A DNA stretch of 64,000 bases from Lysobacteraceae bacterium NML08-0793 (GCA_002798275.1 NWQR01000017.1:1-64000), one strand, 5' to 3'; shown: positions 8,038-18,114, counted from the first letter of the stretch. Made by a program: numbers and translations. The notes: a model not told the origin generated them from the sequence alone.

Positions 8038-10355
8038 GCCGATGGGGTCGGATGGGCGTTATGAATGTCGCTGCGCAGCAGGCGCTGCAACATGGATGCG
8101 ATTGCGCCGAGGATGCGATCGACCAGATGCATCTGGTTGGGCGGGCTCAAGCGCACTTTGCCCTGCGCCATCATGATCGCCAGGCTGTCTAGGTGCATGA
8201 TGGCGACCCGCTGGCCGCGCGGGTTCACCAGTAGTGCCTCGCCGCTGTGCTTGCTGTACCAAGAAAGGCGGCGACGGCTGGTCTCACCTTGGTCGTTCAG
8301 CACGAAATCGAACCAGGTGCCGAAGGGTAAGGCGCAAAGCTGTTGGTAATATGCCTCTTCCCGCGCCGAGCGCGTGGCGGGCGAGCGCGCTGGTTCGTCC
8401 GGGGCATGCGCATCATCGGCGCCAAAGCGTGCATGTGCCTGGATGCGGGCTGCGATTTCTTCGACGTTGGGTGCGTTGTTTTCTGCGCTGGCTACCGGGC
8501 TGCGGGAGAGATGATCGGCCACGGCGGCGGCATCCTCGTCGTGATAGCCCACCCGTTGCAGGGCAGATTCCACTTCACGCTTGAGCGCGGCGGAGGCGGC
8601 CGGGGCGGGGTTGCACAAAAGCGCCAGAATTTCTTCGGTATGCGCCAGATGGGTATTCCAGCCCTGCGAAGGCATGCCATAACGCAGTAGCGCCAGCGTC
8701 AGTGCGTCCTGCCAAGCGTTGCGCAACAGGGTTTGCAATGGCGGCGGCAGGGTAAGGTTTTTCAGGCGCGAATCCAGAACGTCGTGGGCAATGTTTTTGG
8801 CCGACAACATGCGCTCACGTCCCTGCATTGCCTCCACGCAGCGCTTTTCATTGGTCTGGGCACGCTTGAGTTGTTGTTGCAATTGTTCGAGCAAGCGTTG
8901 ATTGGCTTCATCGAAGGCTTGCCTGTCAGGGCGCGGGTGGCGTTCGAGTTGTTCAATGGCCTGTTCGATGGCCGCATCGAAACCGGGGTCGGCGCTGTGT
9001 TCGGCATGTACTTGGGCATCGTATTCGACCAAGGTGTTGAGCAATTGCCGTGCCGGATGGTTTGGGTCTTCAAAAAACGCATGTCCACCGATGACCGCAT
9101 GCAGCAATGGGCGTTGCAGGCGTTGCAGCCGTGCGGGCAGGGAGGAGCCGTCGTGGGTTTCCAGATAGATTTGCTCAATCAGCAATGCAAGCAGCTCGAT
9201 GGCGTCATTATCTGTGCGGGAAAGGGTGACGGCTTCACCATGACGAAGTTGAATCTGTTTTTGCAGCGCCTCGTGCCATTCGCGGATCGAGGGCAGGCTG
9301 GCTTGTTCGGCAAGCTGTTCGAGGATTTCGTCCGCCTGCGCGCTGGAAATCGCCGAGACTGCCTGCACTGGTTTGGACAGCGGGATGCCGCTGGCAAAGC
9401 GATGGGCGGACAGAAGCGCCTGCAATTGACGAAAAGTGGGCGCCGCATCTTGGCCGGATGTGCATTCGGCACTGATTGCCTGTGGTTGCTCCAGCCAGGA
9501 CAGGGGCGAATGCGTCGTGTCGTGGGGGGAGGTCGGGGCAAGGCCGGCGGGCGAGAATACGGTGGGCGATGCTGTCGATGCCGACGATGGCGCTGTCGGG
9601 CTACTGGCTGTGGCCGGACTTTGGACTGCCTCCACGGCAGCTCGGGCGCCTTTGGTGGGGCGAGCCGGCACAAAGGCCAGACCAGGCAGGATGCCGGCCT
9701 GCTCCATCAGCAGGCCGATTTTTTTCAAAAACCGCGGATAGTGCAGTAGGACATGGTGGCTAAACAGCGGCAGAAAACGCGCTGTCGGAATCTGCGCGCC
9801 GAAGGCCGATTGACAGCCACTGGCGGCGGCTTTCAGCAGTTGCTGCGGACCCAGTGGCAATTGCGCATTGCTAAAAGCCGGGCTTGCGGCCAGCACGCCA
9901 AAACGCTGGCCCAGCAGATACAGGGGTAGGCTGGAGGCAGATTCCAGCGGGATGGCCAGCTCGCGCAATTGCAGATCGGCATCGACTGATTCGCCTTCTT
10001 CCAGCGTCCAGTTGCTCAAGGGTTCCTGCCATTGACTGGCGGGTAACTCCGGCGCGCGCGGGCTGCGGATGCGCGCCAGATGCTGCTCAAGATGCAGAAA
10101 GAAGGCCGGTGCAAAGGCAGTGCGTTTTTCCCGCAGGATTTGCGCGGCGCGCAATAGATCGAATTGCTCGCCCGGGTTGCGGGATTTTTCGGCATCCCGG
10201 AAAAACTCGCTGTCGAGCATGTCCAGCATCGGGTCAATGCGCGGCTGCAATTCGGCATACGCCAGATCCAGCAGCTGACGCAGCACGTTTGCCACGCGAG
10301 GCGGCAGATTGCTGCCGGTCAGCGTTGCCAAATGCGTATCAAAGCCAGTCCCCAT
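8034..10355 (-). CDS. DUF1631 family protein
   Basis: A 773-aa protein, mostly helical, that I recognise as DUF1631, a large family common in Xanthomonadales and Pseudomonas. The N-terminal part (LLDLAYAELQPRIDPMLDMLDSEFF; AQILREKRTAFAPAFFLHLEQ) is typical. A low-complexity Ala/Pro/Ser/Thr segment lies at about 240-290. The C-terminal 150 residues (PFGTWFDFVLNDQGETSRRRLSWYS) resemble the beta-barrel part seen in these proteins, which has been likened to PilZ. The family has no signal peptide and no settled biochemical role. It is coupled to the PilZ gene downstream. Confidence 0.8.
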   Translation of the reverse strand: MGTGFDTHLATLTGSNLPPRVANVLRQLLDLAYAELQPRIDPMLDMLDSEFFRDAEKSRNPGEQFDLLRAAQILREKRTAFAPAFFLHLEQHLARIRSPRAPELPASQWQEPLSNWTLEEGESVDADLQLRELAIPLESASSLPLYLLGQRFGVLAASPAFSNAQLPLGPQQLLKAAASGCQSAFGAQIPTARFLPLFSHHVLLHYPRFLKKIGLLMEQAGILPGLAFVPARPTKGARAAVEAVQSPATASSPTAPSSASTASPTVFSPAGLAPTSPHDTTHSPLSWLEQPQAISAECTSGQDAAPTFRQLQALLSAHRFASGIPLSKPVQAVSAISSAQADEILEQLAEQASLPSIREWHEALQKQIQLRHGEAVTLSRTDNDAIELLALLIEQIYLETHDGSSLPARLQRLQRPLLHAVIGGHAFFEDPNHPARQLLNTLVEYDAQVHAEHSADPGFDAAIEQAIEQLERHPRPDRQAFDEANQRLLEQLQQQLKRAQTNEKRCVEAMQGRERMLSAKNIAHDVLDSRLKNLTLPPPLQTLLRNAWQDALTLALLRYGMPSQGWNTHLAHTEEILALLCNPAPAASAALKREVESALQRVGYHDEDAAAVADHLSRSPVASAENNAPNVEEIAARIQAHARFGADDAHAPDEPARSPATRSAREEAYYQQLCALPFGTWFDFVLNDQGETSRRRLSWYSKHSGEALLVNPRGQRVAIMHLDSLAIMMAQGKVRLSPPNQMHLVDRILGAIASMLQRLLRSDIHNAHPTPSA

Positions 10356-10381
10356 GCGGGGATTCTATGCCAAAGCCCTTG

Positions 10382-11548
10382 TCAGGTGGGGTCGGTATGC
10401 AAGAAAAGCGCGATCACATCATTGGTGAAACGCTGCCCCAGTTCGGTGGGGCGGATATGCTCGCCCGAAGCCTCCAGCCAGCCACGGGCAAATGCCAGGT
10501 CAAGCTCTTGGGCGATGGCTTGGCGCGGCAGGCCGGTGCGATGCTCGAAGGCGTGAAGGTCAAAGCCATCCACTAGGCGCAGGGCATTCAACATGAAATC
10601 AAACGGACGGCGCTCGGCATCCAGATATTCGTCGCCGCCAATGGCCGCGGCGCTTCCGGCCTGTGCCAGATAGCTGGCCGGATGTTTGTGTTTCCAGCGG
10701 CGCAGGATGCGGCCATCGTGGCCGAAGCTGATTTTGCCGTGGGCACCGGCGCCGATGCCAAGGTAATCGCCAAACTGCCAGTAATTGAGGTTGTGCGCAC
10801 ATTGCTGGCCGGGGCGGGCATAGGCGCTGACTTCGTATTGAGTGAAGCCCGCGGCGGCGATGTGCGCCTGACAGGCTTCCTGCATGTCCCAGCCGAGGTC
10901 ATCGTCGGGAATGTCTGGCGGCGGCTTGCTGGCAAATAGCGTATTTGGCTCCAGAGTCAGTTGGTAATGACTCAGATGCGTGGGCGAAAGGGCGATGGCG
11001 CGCTCGATGTCGGCCAGCGCCATCGGCAGGGTTTGGCCGGGCAGGGCATACATCAGGTCGAGATTGATGTTGGTAAAACCGGCATCCTGCGCGGTTTTCA
11101 CTGCGCGCTCGGCATCGCCGCTGTCATGGATGCGTCCCAGCCGCTGCAAGCTGCCATCGTCGAAACTTTGCACGCCAAAGCTCAAGCGGTTCACCCCGGC
11201 CTTGAGATAACCGGAAAACGGGCCGTGCTCGACCGTGCCGGGATTGGTTTCCAAGGTGATTTCCAGCCCCGGCGCAAAGCGCAGCCGGGCGCTGGCCTGT
11301 TGCAGGAAGGCGTCGATATGCTCGGGTGCAAACAGGCTGGGAGTGCCGCCGCCGAAGAACACCGAATGCACGGTGCGCCCCCAGACTAGCGGCAGGTCGT
11401 GTTCTAGGTCGCGGATCAGCGCCTCGATGTATTCGGCAAACGGCAGCCCGCCGCGCTGCGCATGTGAATTGAAGTCGCAATACGGGCATTTGCGCACACA
11501 CCAGGGCAGATGCACATACAGCGATAACGGCGGCGGGATGAGCCTCAC
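10382..11548 (-). CDS. hemW: Radical SAM haem chaperone HemW
   Basis: HemW binds haem and delivers it to respiratory proteins; older annotations call it an oxygen-independent coproporphyrinogen oxidase. From GTG 11548 the product begins VRLIPPPLSLYVHLPWC, matching the E. coli HemW start. The radical SAM cluster CVRKCPYCDF (CxxxCxxC) follows, then the phenylalanine and second cysteine in CPYCDFNSH typical of HemW, and the SAM-binding FFGGGTPSLF. An ATG at 11593 would overlap rdgB by 35 bp and seems less likely. It follows rdgB by 10 bp, an arrangement common in gammaproteobacteria. Confidence 0.92.
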   Translation of the reverse strand: MRLIPPPLSLYVHLPWCVRKCPYCDFNSHAQRGGLPFAEYIEALIRDLEHDLPLVWGRTVHSVFFGGGTPSLFAPEHIDAFLQQASARLRFAPGLEITLETNPGTVEHGPFSGYLKAGVNRLSFGVQSFDDGSLQRLGRIHDSGDAERAVKTAQDAGFTNINLDLMYALPGQTLPMALADIERAIALSPTHLSHYQLTLEPNTLFASKPPPDIPDDDLGWDMQEACQAHIAAAGFTQYEVSAYARPGQQCAHNLNYWQFGDYLGIGAGAHGKISFGHDGRILRRWKHKHPASYLAQAGSAAAIGGDEYLDAERRPFDFMLNALRLVDGFDLHAFEHRTGLPRQAIAQELDLAFARGWLEASGEHIRPTELGQRFTNDVIALFLHTDPT

Positions 11549-11558
11549 GAGGGGTGGC

Positions 11559-12149
11559 TCACAGCAGGGCGATTTTTTCGCGCAGCAGGGCAAGGGCGCG
11601 GGCGCGATGACTGATGCGGTTTTTTTCTTCCGGCGCCAGTTCGGCGGCGCTCATGTCATATTCGGGGACGAAGAACACCGGGTCGTAACCAAAGCCGCCG
11701 GTGCCGGCGCGCCGATGCAGGATGCGGCCTTCCCAAAGCCCTTCGGCAATCAGCGGCTGCGGGTCTTCGGCATGACGCAGCAGCGCCAGTACGCAGACAA
11801 ACCGCGCGCTGCGACCGGCCTCGGGCTGGTTCTGCAGCGCCTCCAACAGCTTGTCGATATTCGCCGCATGGTCGCCATGTGCCCCGGCATAGCGTGCCGA
11901 ATACAGGCCGGGGGCGCCGCCCAAGGCATCCACGCACAGCCCGGAATCATCGGCCAGCGCGGGTAGGCCGCTGATGCGTGCGGCATGGCGGGCTTTCAGG
12001 ATGGCGTTTTCGACGAAGGACAGGCCGGTTTCTTCTGGCTCATCAATGCCCAGTGCGTTTTGTGGGATCAAATCAAACCCCAGCGGGGCGAGCAGGGCTT
12101 GCAACTCGGCCAGCTTGCCGGAGTTGTGGCTGGCAAGAATCAATCGCAT
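11559..12149 (-). CDS. rdgB: dITP/XTP pyrophosphatase (Ham1/RdgB)
   Basis: Hydrolyses non-canonical purine triphosphates (dITP, XTP, ITP) to keep them out of DNA. The 196-aa product from ATG 12149 begins [20 protein letters not shown], the family nucleotide-binding start. [29 protein letters not shown] and [14 protein letters not shown] are all canonical. A longer frame extends to 12236 but lies inside the preceding gene. It overlaps the unknown gene upstream by 10 bp. Confidence 0.95.
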   Translation of the reverse strand: MRLILASHNSGKLAELQALLAPLGFDLIPQNALGIDEPEETGLSFVENAILKARHAARISGLPALADDSGLCVDALGGAPGLYSARYAGAHGDHAANIDKLLEALQNQPEAGRSARFVCVLALLRHAEDPQPLIAEGLWEGRILHRRAGTGGFGYDPVFFVPEYDMSAAELAPEEKNRISHRARALALLREKIALL

Positions 12150-12691
12150 GAAGAAAGCTCCAGGGGCAAGGCAGGGCGCAGATAGCGCGGGTCGGGCTGG
12201 CGGTGCCGGTCGATGAAATCCATATGGCGCATGCACAGGCGCATCAGTCGAGAGCTTGCCAGCGCCAGCGCCGCCTCATCCTGCTGGTGGCGGGCGCTTT
12301 CCAGCGTCTTTTCCAAACGCGCCTGGCGGCGCTTGTAGGCCAGATTTTTCAGCCACGGGATGCGCTGGCTGCGGTAGTTCTGCCATATGCTCCAGGTGCC
12401 GTGTTCCTGCACCCAGGGCGGGCAGGCTTCATCGACAAAGCCTAGGCGGCGCAGCGCCTGCACCAGCTCGGCATATTCATCCGCGTCCAGTTGTAGCGCA
12501 GGCCAGTACAGGGCGCCACTCATGCCGGCATCGTATTGGCCGCTTTGCAGCATCTGGTTGATGACCGGCAGCGGCGGAATCAGGCGGCTGTTGATGAAGT
12601 AGGGGATGGCGAGCAGCAGTTCTGCCAGTGTGCCCTCGCATGGCTTGGCAGGGCCGCAGCCCGGGGCATGATGGAAGCGCAGACGGCGCAT
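12140..12691 (-). CDS. Conserved hypothetical protein between rph and rdgB
   Basis: A 183-aa soluble protein with no signal peptide and no motif I recognise. It has a basic N-terminus ([12 protein letters not shown]), a middle part [24 protein letters not shown] that reads like a small alpha/beta unit, and a charged helical segment ([35 protein letters not shown]). It overlaps rdgB by 10 bp and begins 3 bp after the rph stop, so it is part of the rph–rdgB–hemW operon. A role in RNA or nucleotide housekeeping is only a guess from position. Confidence 0.7.
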   Translation of the reverse strand: MRRLRFHHAPGCGPAKPCEGTLAELLLAIPYFINSRLIPPLPVINQMLQSGQYDAGMSGALYWPALQLDADEYAELVQALRRLGFVDEACPPWVQEHGTWSIWQNYRSQRIPWLKNLAYKRRQARLEKTLESARHQQDEAALALASSRLMRLCMRHMDFIDRHRQPDPRYLRPALPLELSSCD

Positions 12692-12694
12692 GGC

Positions 12695-13429
12695 TCAGGT
12701 GGCCAGCGCCGCTTGTTGCAGGGCAAACAGTTCGCGGCAACCGGCCTCACCCAATGTCAGCAGCGCATCCAGTTCATCGCGGCGAAAGGCATGGCCTTCG
12801 GCGGTGCCTTGCAGCTCGATGAAGCCGCCACCGTCGTTCATGACGATATTCATGTCGGTATCGCAATCGCTGTCTTCGGCATAGTCCAAATCCAGCACCG
12901 GCACGCCGCGATAGATGCCGACCGACACTGCTGCGACGGCGCCGATGATCGGTTGGCGACGGCAGGACGGAGTCTTGATTTCGCCGCGCTCAATCAGGCC
13001 GTTGACCGCATCCACCAGCGCCACATAGGCGCCGGTGATCGCTGCGGTGCGGGTGCCGCCATCGGCTTGCAGCACATCGCAGTCGAGCGTGATGGTGCGC
13101 TCGCCCAGCAGATTGCGATCGACACAGGCGCGTAGGCTGCGCCCGATCAGGCGCTGGATTTCCAGCGTGCGCCCGCCCTGCTTGCCGCGTGCGGCCTCGC
13201 GGTCGCTGCGGCTGTGGGTGGCGCGCGGCAGCATGCCGTATTCGGCCGTGACCCAGCCTTCGCCCTTGCCGCGCAGAAACGCCGGCACCTTGTTTTCCAC
13301 GCTGGCCGTGCACAGCACCCGGGTATCGCCAAAACTCACCAGTACCGAGCCCTCGGCATGGCGGGTAAACCCGCGCACAAGGCTTACTTCGCGCAACTCG
13401 TCGGGCGCGCGGCCACTGGGTCGATTCAT
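12695..13429 (-). CDS. rph: Ribonuclease PH
   Basis: Phosphorolytic 3'-5' exoribonuclease that trims tRNA 3' ends. The 244-aa product from ATG 13429 starts [15 protein letters not shown]. It carries [19 protein letters not shown], the arginine-rich [31 protein letters not shown] (phosphate/RNA binding), [19 protein letters not shown] and [18 protein letters not shown] with the metal-binding acidic residues. The length is typical. It is divergent from yicC with 67 bp between starts, as in many gammaproteobacteria. Confidence 0.95.
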   Translation of the reverse strand: MNRPSGRAPDELREVSLVRGFTRHAEGSVLVSFGDTRVLCTASVENKVPAFLRGKGEGWVTAEYGMLPRATHSRSDREAARGKQGGRTLEIQRLIGRSLRACVDRNLLGERTITLDCDVLQADGGTRTAAITGAYVALVDAVNGLIERGEIKTPSCRRQPIIGAVAAVSVGIYRGVPVLDLDYAEDSDCDTDMNIVMNDGGGFIELQGTAEGHAFRRDELDALLTLGEAGCRELFALQQAALAT

Positions 13430-13496
13430 CACAAAACTCGTTGAAAAAGGGGGCGTGAGTTTACCATTGCGCCCTGTCCCGACTTTCGAGAGCCGC

Positions 13497-14360
13497 ATGA
13501 CCATCCGCAGCATGACCGCCTTTGCCAGTGCAGAAGTACAGACCGATGCCGGTCGCATCAATTGCGAGTTGCGCGCGGTCAATCACCGCTTTTTGGATAT
13601 CGCCCTGCGCCTGCCGGAAGAGTTGCGCGCGCTGGAGCCGGCCATCCGCGAAAAAATCGCCGCCCGGCTTTCGCGCGGCAAGCTGGATGTGACGATACGG
13701 CTCACCCGGGACAGCGAAGACGATGCGCTGCAACTGGATCCGGTATTTCTCGACCGGCTCTCCTATATCGCCATGAGCTTGAGTAGCAAACTGCCGGGGC
13801 TACATACCGATTTGACCTCCATCCTGCAAATGCCGGGGGTATTGCAGGCGCGCGATATCGACGCCGAAGCGCTGCATGCCGAGGCACTGGCGCTGTTGAC
13901 GACGGCGCTGGATGCGTTTGTTCTTGCCCGCGAACGCGAAGGTGAAAAACTTGCCGTCGTGATTGCCGAGCGTGCCGACGCGGTAGCCAAAATCATCGCC
14001 GAAGTCCGCAGCCTGTTGCCGCAGATTCGCAGTGCGCAGCGCGCCCGGCTGACGGCGCGGATGGCCGAGTTTTCCGGCAATCTGGAGCCGGGCAGGCTGG
14101 AGCAGGAGTTGGTGCTATGGCTGCAAAAGCTGGATGTGGATGAGGAGCTCGATCGCCTGGACAGCCATCTTGCGGAGCTGCGTCGGGTACTGAAGCAGCG
14201 TGAGCCGGTGGGGCGGCGTTTGGACTTTCTGTTGCAGGAGTTCAACCGCGAAGCCAATACGCTTGGCTCGAAATCCGTCGATACCCGCACCAGCAATGCG
14301 GCCGTGGAGCTGAAGGTGTTGATTGACCAAATCCGCGAGCAGGTGCAGAACCTAGAATGA
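13497..14360 (+). CDS. yicC: YicC family endoribonuclease
   Basis: A 287-aa YicC-like protein, a family shown in E. coli to act as an endoribonuclease. [14 protein letters not shown] at the start, [21 protein letters not shown], and the C-terminal DUF1732 part ([37 protein letters not shown]) are diagnostic. I chose ATG 13497; an in-frame upstream extension would lie antisense to rph. It is divergent from rph and upstream of gmk. Confidence 0.93.
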   Translation: MTIRSMTAFASAEVQTDAGRINCELRAVNHRFLDIALRLPEELRALEPAIREKIAARLSRGKLDVTIRLTRDSEDDALQLDPVFLDRLSYIAMSLSSKLPGLHTDLTSILQMPGVLQARDIDAEALHAEALALLTTALDAFVLAREREGEKLAVVIAERADAVAKIIAEVRSLLPQIRSAQRARLTARMAEFSGNLEPGRLEQELVLWLQKLDVDEELDRLDSHLAELRRVLKQREPVGRRLDFLLQEFNREANTLGSKSVDTRTSNAAVELKVLIDQIREQVQNLE

Positions 14361-14421
14361 GCCATTGGCGCGGCAACAAGATTGGTAGCATGTAGCCCCC
14401 ATTCAGACAGGCATACAGTTC

Positions 14422-15036
14422 ATGCGCGGCACTCTCTATATCGTCTCGGCACCCTCCGGTGCGGGCAAATCCAGCATGGTTCGAGCGGCCCTGGCGCGCG
14501 ATCCGAATATCGCCTTGTCAGTTTCGTTCACATCGCGCGCGCCGCGCCCGGGCGAGCGCGATGGCGAGCATTACCACTTTGTCAGCGCGGAAAAGTTCGA
14601 GGCAATGATTGCCGCAGGCGATTTTTTCGAGCATGCCAGCGTGCATGGCGACTGGAAAGGCACAGCCAAACAATCGGTGATGCCGCAGCTTGCCACGGGC
14701 CGCGACGTGTTGTTGGAAATCGACTGGCAGGGCGCACGGCAAGTGCGCGAAATGCTGCCCGATACGGTCAGCCTGTTCATCCTGCCGCCTTCGGGCAAGG
14801 CGCTGGAGGAGCGGATGCGCAAACGCGGCCAGGACAGCGAGGAAACCATCCTGCGCAGGTTGGCCGCTGCGCGCGAGGAAATGAGCCATTACGGCGAATA
14901 CGATTATCTTGTCGTCAATGATGATTTTGATGCGGCGGTCAACCAGATGTGCGCGATTTTCACCGCCAGTCGTCTGCGGCGCGAGCCACAGGTGGCACGC
15001 AATGCACGCCTGATAAGCGCGCTGCTGAGCGATTGA
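14422..15036 (+). CDS. gmk: Guanylate kinase
   Basis: Phosphorylates GMP to GDP. The 204-aa product has the P-loop SAPSGAGKSS at residues 9-18, the GMP-binding segment SFTSRAPRPGERDGEHYHFVS and the lid motif LEERMRKRGQDSEETILRRL. It starts the gmk–rpoZ–spoT–recG series, linking guanine nucleotide supply with ppGpp metabolism. Confidence 0.96.
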   Translation: MRGTLYIVSAPSGAGKSSMVRAALARDPNIALSVSFTSRAPRPGERDGEHYHFVSAEKFEAMIAAGDFFEHASVHGDWKGTAKQSVMPQLATGRDVLLEIDWQGARQVREMLPDTVSLFILPPSGKALEERMRKRGQDSEETILRRLAAAREEMSHYGEYDYLVVNDDFDAAVNQMCAIFTASRLRREPQVARNARLISALLSD

Positions 15037-15108
15037 GTTCGCTTGTGTTTCCTGCCGGGCGCAGTTAGCATACCCGGTTCCAAATTTACCGCCCTGCCCG
15101 GATTCGAT

Positions 15109-15408
15109 ATGGCTCGCATTACCGTAGAAGACTGTCTTGAAGTTGTCGATAACCGTTTTGAGCTGGTCATGATGGCCGCCAAGCGCGCCCGCCAACTGGC
15201 CAAGGGCGTGGAAGCGAAAATCGTCAACGAAAGCGATGACAAGCCGACAGTGCTGGCACTGCGCGAAATCGCCGACCGCGCCATCGACGATGCCTATATC
15301 GAAGCGGTCGAAAAAGCCGAGAAGGAGCGCAAGGAGCGCGAAGCGCTGGAATGGGCTGCGGCAGAAATGGCGCGTGATGACGAAGACCTGATGAAAGGCG
15401 ACGACTGA
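15109..15408 (+). CDS. rpoZ: RNA polymerase omega subunit
   Basis: Assembly subunit of RNA polymerase and part of a ppGpp-binding site in Proteobacteria. The 99-aa product starts [20 protein letters not shown], then [13 protein letters not shown] and [13 protein letters not shown], all diagnostic. The acidic tail ends EDLMKGDD. A strong terminator follows 30 bp after the stop, so spoT may have its own promoter or depend on readthrough. Confidence 0.95.
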   Translation: MARITVEDCLEVVDNRFELVMMAAKRARQLAKGVEAKIVNESDDKPTVLALREIADRAIDDAYIEAVEKAEKERKEREALEWAAAEMARDDEDLMKGDD

Positions 15409-15437
15409 ACACGGACGCTGCCGGTCGCAGACGCTGC

Positions 15438-15463
15438 AAACCCCGCCCGAGGCGGGGTTTTTT
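15438..15463 (+). terminator. Rho-independent terminator after rpoZ
   Basis: A 9-bp stem AACCCCGCC/GGCGGGGTT with a 3-nt loop, running into six T residues. It separates rpoZ from spoT. Confidence 0.85.
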
Positions 15464-15520
15464 CATTCATAAACGGTTCAACGTCTTTTCCTCGTGGCTG
15501 TGAGGCTTTAGTCTCACCGC

Positions 15521-17698
15521 ATGAGCGACCAAACTTCCCCCGCCGTTGTGATGCCGCAGACGTTGCCTGACTATGTGCAGGCCTTGCTGGATGCGGCCAG
15601 TTATCTTTCCGCCGAGGAACGCGCCGGGCTTGTGCGCGCCTGGCAAATGGGCGCGGCCGCGCACGAAGGACAGATGCGCAAGTCGGGCGAGCCGTATATC
15701 ACCCATCCGGTGGCCGTGGCCGGGGTGCTGGCCGAGCAGCGCATGGATTTCAAGGCGCTGGTCGCGGCGATTTTGCACGACACCATTGAGGATACCAGCC
15801 TGACTGCGGCAGACATTGCCGCCGAGTTTGGCCAGACCGTGGCAGATTTGGTCGAGGGCGTAACCAAGCTCGACAAGCTGAAGTTTCGTGACCGGCAAGA
15901 AGCGGCAGCAGAATCTTTCCGCAAGATGCTGCTGGCGATGTCGCGCGATTTGCGGGTGATTCTCATCAAGCTAGCCGACCGTTTGCACAATATGCGCACA
16001 CTAGGCTCGCAATCGGCCGAAGCGCGCCGCCGCATTGCCCGCGAAACGCTGGATATTTACGCCGCCATTGCCCAGCGTCTGGGGATGAATCTGGTCAAGA
16101 ACGAATTGCAGGATTTGAGCTTTCGCGCGCTTTATCCCTGGCGATATGCGGCGCTTGCCAAGCGTATCAGCGAGCAGCCGCAGACCCGGCGCGAGGCGAT
16201 GGCGAAAATCGAGGCAAAGCTGGCGCAGCAGCTGGCCAAGGAAGGCTTGAAGCACCGGCTGGTCGGTCGGGTGAAAACACCGTGGAGCATCTATACCAAG
16301 ATGCGCGATGAGCACAAATCATTCCGGCAGGTGATGGATGTATTCGGCTTCCGGGTGGTGACGGCAAAAGTACCGGACTGCTATCACGCCCTGGGCGTGG
16401 TGCATGCGGCATTCAAGCCGCTGGACGGGCGCTTCCGTGATTTCATTGCCATTCCCAAGGCTAATGGCTATCAATCGTTGCACACGGTGTTGTTCGGCCC
16501 GTATGGCGCGCCCATCGAGGTGCAAATTCGCACCGAAGAAATGGATTTGCTGGCCGAGCGTGGGATTGCCGCGCACTGGGCATACAAGCAGAACGGCAGC
16601 GATGGTAGCAGTCCGCTTTCCCGTGCTAGCAGTTGGCTCAGCGATTTGATGGAAGGTCAACGCGGGGCAGGCTCGTCGCTGGAGTTTCTGGAAAACGTCA
16701 AGATAGACCTGTACCCGGACGATGTGTATGTCTTTACCCCGAAGGGGCGGATTCTGGCTTTGCCGCGCAACGCCACCGCGCTGGATTTTGCTTATGCGGT
16801 GCATACCGATATCGGCAACCATGCCGTAACCGCGCGCATCGATGGCAAGCTGATGCCGTTGCGCAGCAAATTGGCCAATGGCCAGAATGTCGAGATTGTT
16901 ACGGCCAAGACTTCCAGCCCGAAGCCGCAATGGCTGGAGTTTGTAGCATCCGGCAAGGCACGCACGGCCATCCGTCAGCAGCTCAAGCAGTTGGAGCACG
17001 AGGACGCCGTACAGCTGGGGCATCGCATGTTGGAGGCGGCGCTGGAGCGTTGCGACAGCAGCTTGGAGCGGCTGCCCAAAGACCGGCTGGAAAAATATCT
17101 GGCCGAGCAGCGTTATCCGCGGCTGGAAGCCTTGCTGGCCGATATTGCCTTGGGCAATCGCATGCCGATGCAGGTGGCGCAATGGCTGGCGCTCGATGGC
17201 GAGGAGGCGGACACGGCCGAGGACATCGAGATTGCCGACTTGCGCAGTCTGGGGCGTGATGACCGCATCCTGATTACCGGCAGCGAGCGCGGTGTAATCA
17301 GTTTTGCGCAGTGCTGCCAGCCGATTCCCGGTGATGACATCATGGGCTTTCACACGGCTGGCAAGGGCGTGGTGGTGCACCGGATGAATTGCAGCAATCT
17401 GGTCGAATATCGGCGCTCGCCCGAACGCTGGGTGGAAATGGGCTGGGATCGGGAGGTCGTGGGCGATTACCGTTCCAGTTTGCGCGTGGATGTGGACAAC
17501 CGCCCCGGTGTGCTGGCGCAGGTGGCTGCGGCGATTGCGCAGGCGCAGTCGAATATCGACAGCGTGGACTACCTAGAGCGCGATGCTTCGGTAACCTTGA
17601 TTCGCTTCAAGATCGAAGTGCGCAATATCGACCATCTGGTTGAGGTGATGCGCCGGGTGCGGCGATTGCAGGTGGTGCACGATGTGGAGCGCATTTGA
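15521..17698 (+). CDS. spoT: Bifunctional (p)ppGpp synthetase/hydrolase
   Basis: Makes and degrades the alarmone ppGpp. The 725-aa protein has an HD hydrolase domain with intact HDTIED (about 87-92), a synthetase domain (VKTPWSIYTKMRDEHKSF; DFIAIPKANGYQSLHTVLFGP), a TGS domain (YPDDVYVFTPKGRILALPRNATALDFAYAVH) and a C-terminal ACT domain (SLRVDVDNRPGVLAQVAAAIAQ). The intact HD motif marks it as SpoT/Rel-type rather than RelA. RpoZ and Gmk are encoded just upstream. Confidence 0.95.
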   Translation: MSDQTSPAVVMPQTLPDYVQALLDAASYLSAEERAGLVRAWQMGAAAHEGQMRKSGEPYITHPVAVAGVLAEQRMDFKALVAAILHDTIEDTSLTAADIAAEFGQTVADLVEGVTKLDKLKFRDRQEAAAESFRKMLLAMSRDLRVILIKLADRLHNMRTLGSQSAEARRRIARETLDIYAAIAQRLGMNLVKNELQDLSFRALYPWRYAALAKRISEQPQTRREAMAKIEAKLAQQLAKEGLKHRLVGRVKTPWSIYTKMRDEHKSFRQVMDVFGFRVVTAKVPDCYHALGVVHAAFKPLDGRFRDFIAIPKANGYQSLHTVLFGPYGAPIEVQIRTEEMDLLAERGIAAHWAYKQNGSDGSSPLSRASSWLSDLMEGQRGAGSSLEFLENVKIDLYPDDVYVFTPKGRILALPRNATALDFAYAVHTDIGNHAVTARIDGKLMPLRSKLANGQNVEIVTAKTSSPKPQWLEFVASGKARTAIRQQLKQLEHEDAVQLGHRMLEAALERCDSSLERLPKDRLEKYLAEQRYPRLEALLADIALGNRMPMQVAQWLALDGEEADTAEDIEIADLRSLGRDDRILITGSERGVISFAQCCQPIPGDDIMGFHTAGKGVVVHRMNCSNLVEYRRSPERWVEMGWDREVVGDYRSSLRVDVDNRPGVLAQVAAAIAQAQSNIDSVDYLERDASVTLIRFKIEVRNIDHLVEVMRRVRRLQVVHDVERI

Positions 17699-17728
17699 GA
17701 CAATGATTTTTTCAATCGGAGCCATTCC

Positions 17729-18112
17729 ATGCCACGCAATGCCATCCATACCGACCTTGCTCCCGCTGCTATCGGCCCGTATTCACAGGCGGTGAAGGCC
17801 GGGCAAATGGTGTTTCTTTCCGGCCAGATTCCGCTGGATCCGGCCACCGGCGAAGTGGTCGCAGGCGGTATCCAGGCGCAGGCGCGCCGCGCTTTTGACA
17901 ATCTCAAGGCGGTGTGCGAGGCCGCGGGCGGTAGCCTAGCCGATATTCAGCGCCTAGGGCTTTATCTCACCGATCTTTCGCAGTTTGCCGAAGTCAATGC
18001 GGTCATGACCGAATACTTCAGCGCGCCGTTCCCGGCACGCTCCACCATCGAAGTTTCCGCCCTGCCCAAAGGCGTGTTGTTTGAAGTGGACGCGATTTTG
18101 CTCACTCCCTGA
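17729..18112 (+). CDS. ridA: RidA family 2-iminobutanoate/2-iminopropanoate deaminase
   Basis: Removes reactive enamine/imine intermediates released by PLP enzymes. The 127-aa product has all family marks: AIGPYSQAVKAGQMVFLSGQIPLDP, QARRAFDNLKAVCEAAGGS and PARSTIEVSALPKGVLFEVDAI, including the catalytic arginine in PARS. It sits between spoT and recG, where E. coli has trmH. Its stop is 2 bp before the recG start. Confidence 0.95.
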   Translation: MPRNAIHTDLAPAAIGPYSQAVKAGQMVFLSGQIPLDPATGEVVAGGIQAQARRAFDNLKAVCEAAGGSLADIQRLGLYLTDLSQFAEVNAVMTEYFSAPFPARSTIEVSALPKGVLFEVDAILLTP

Positions 18113-18114
18113 CC

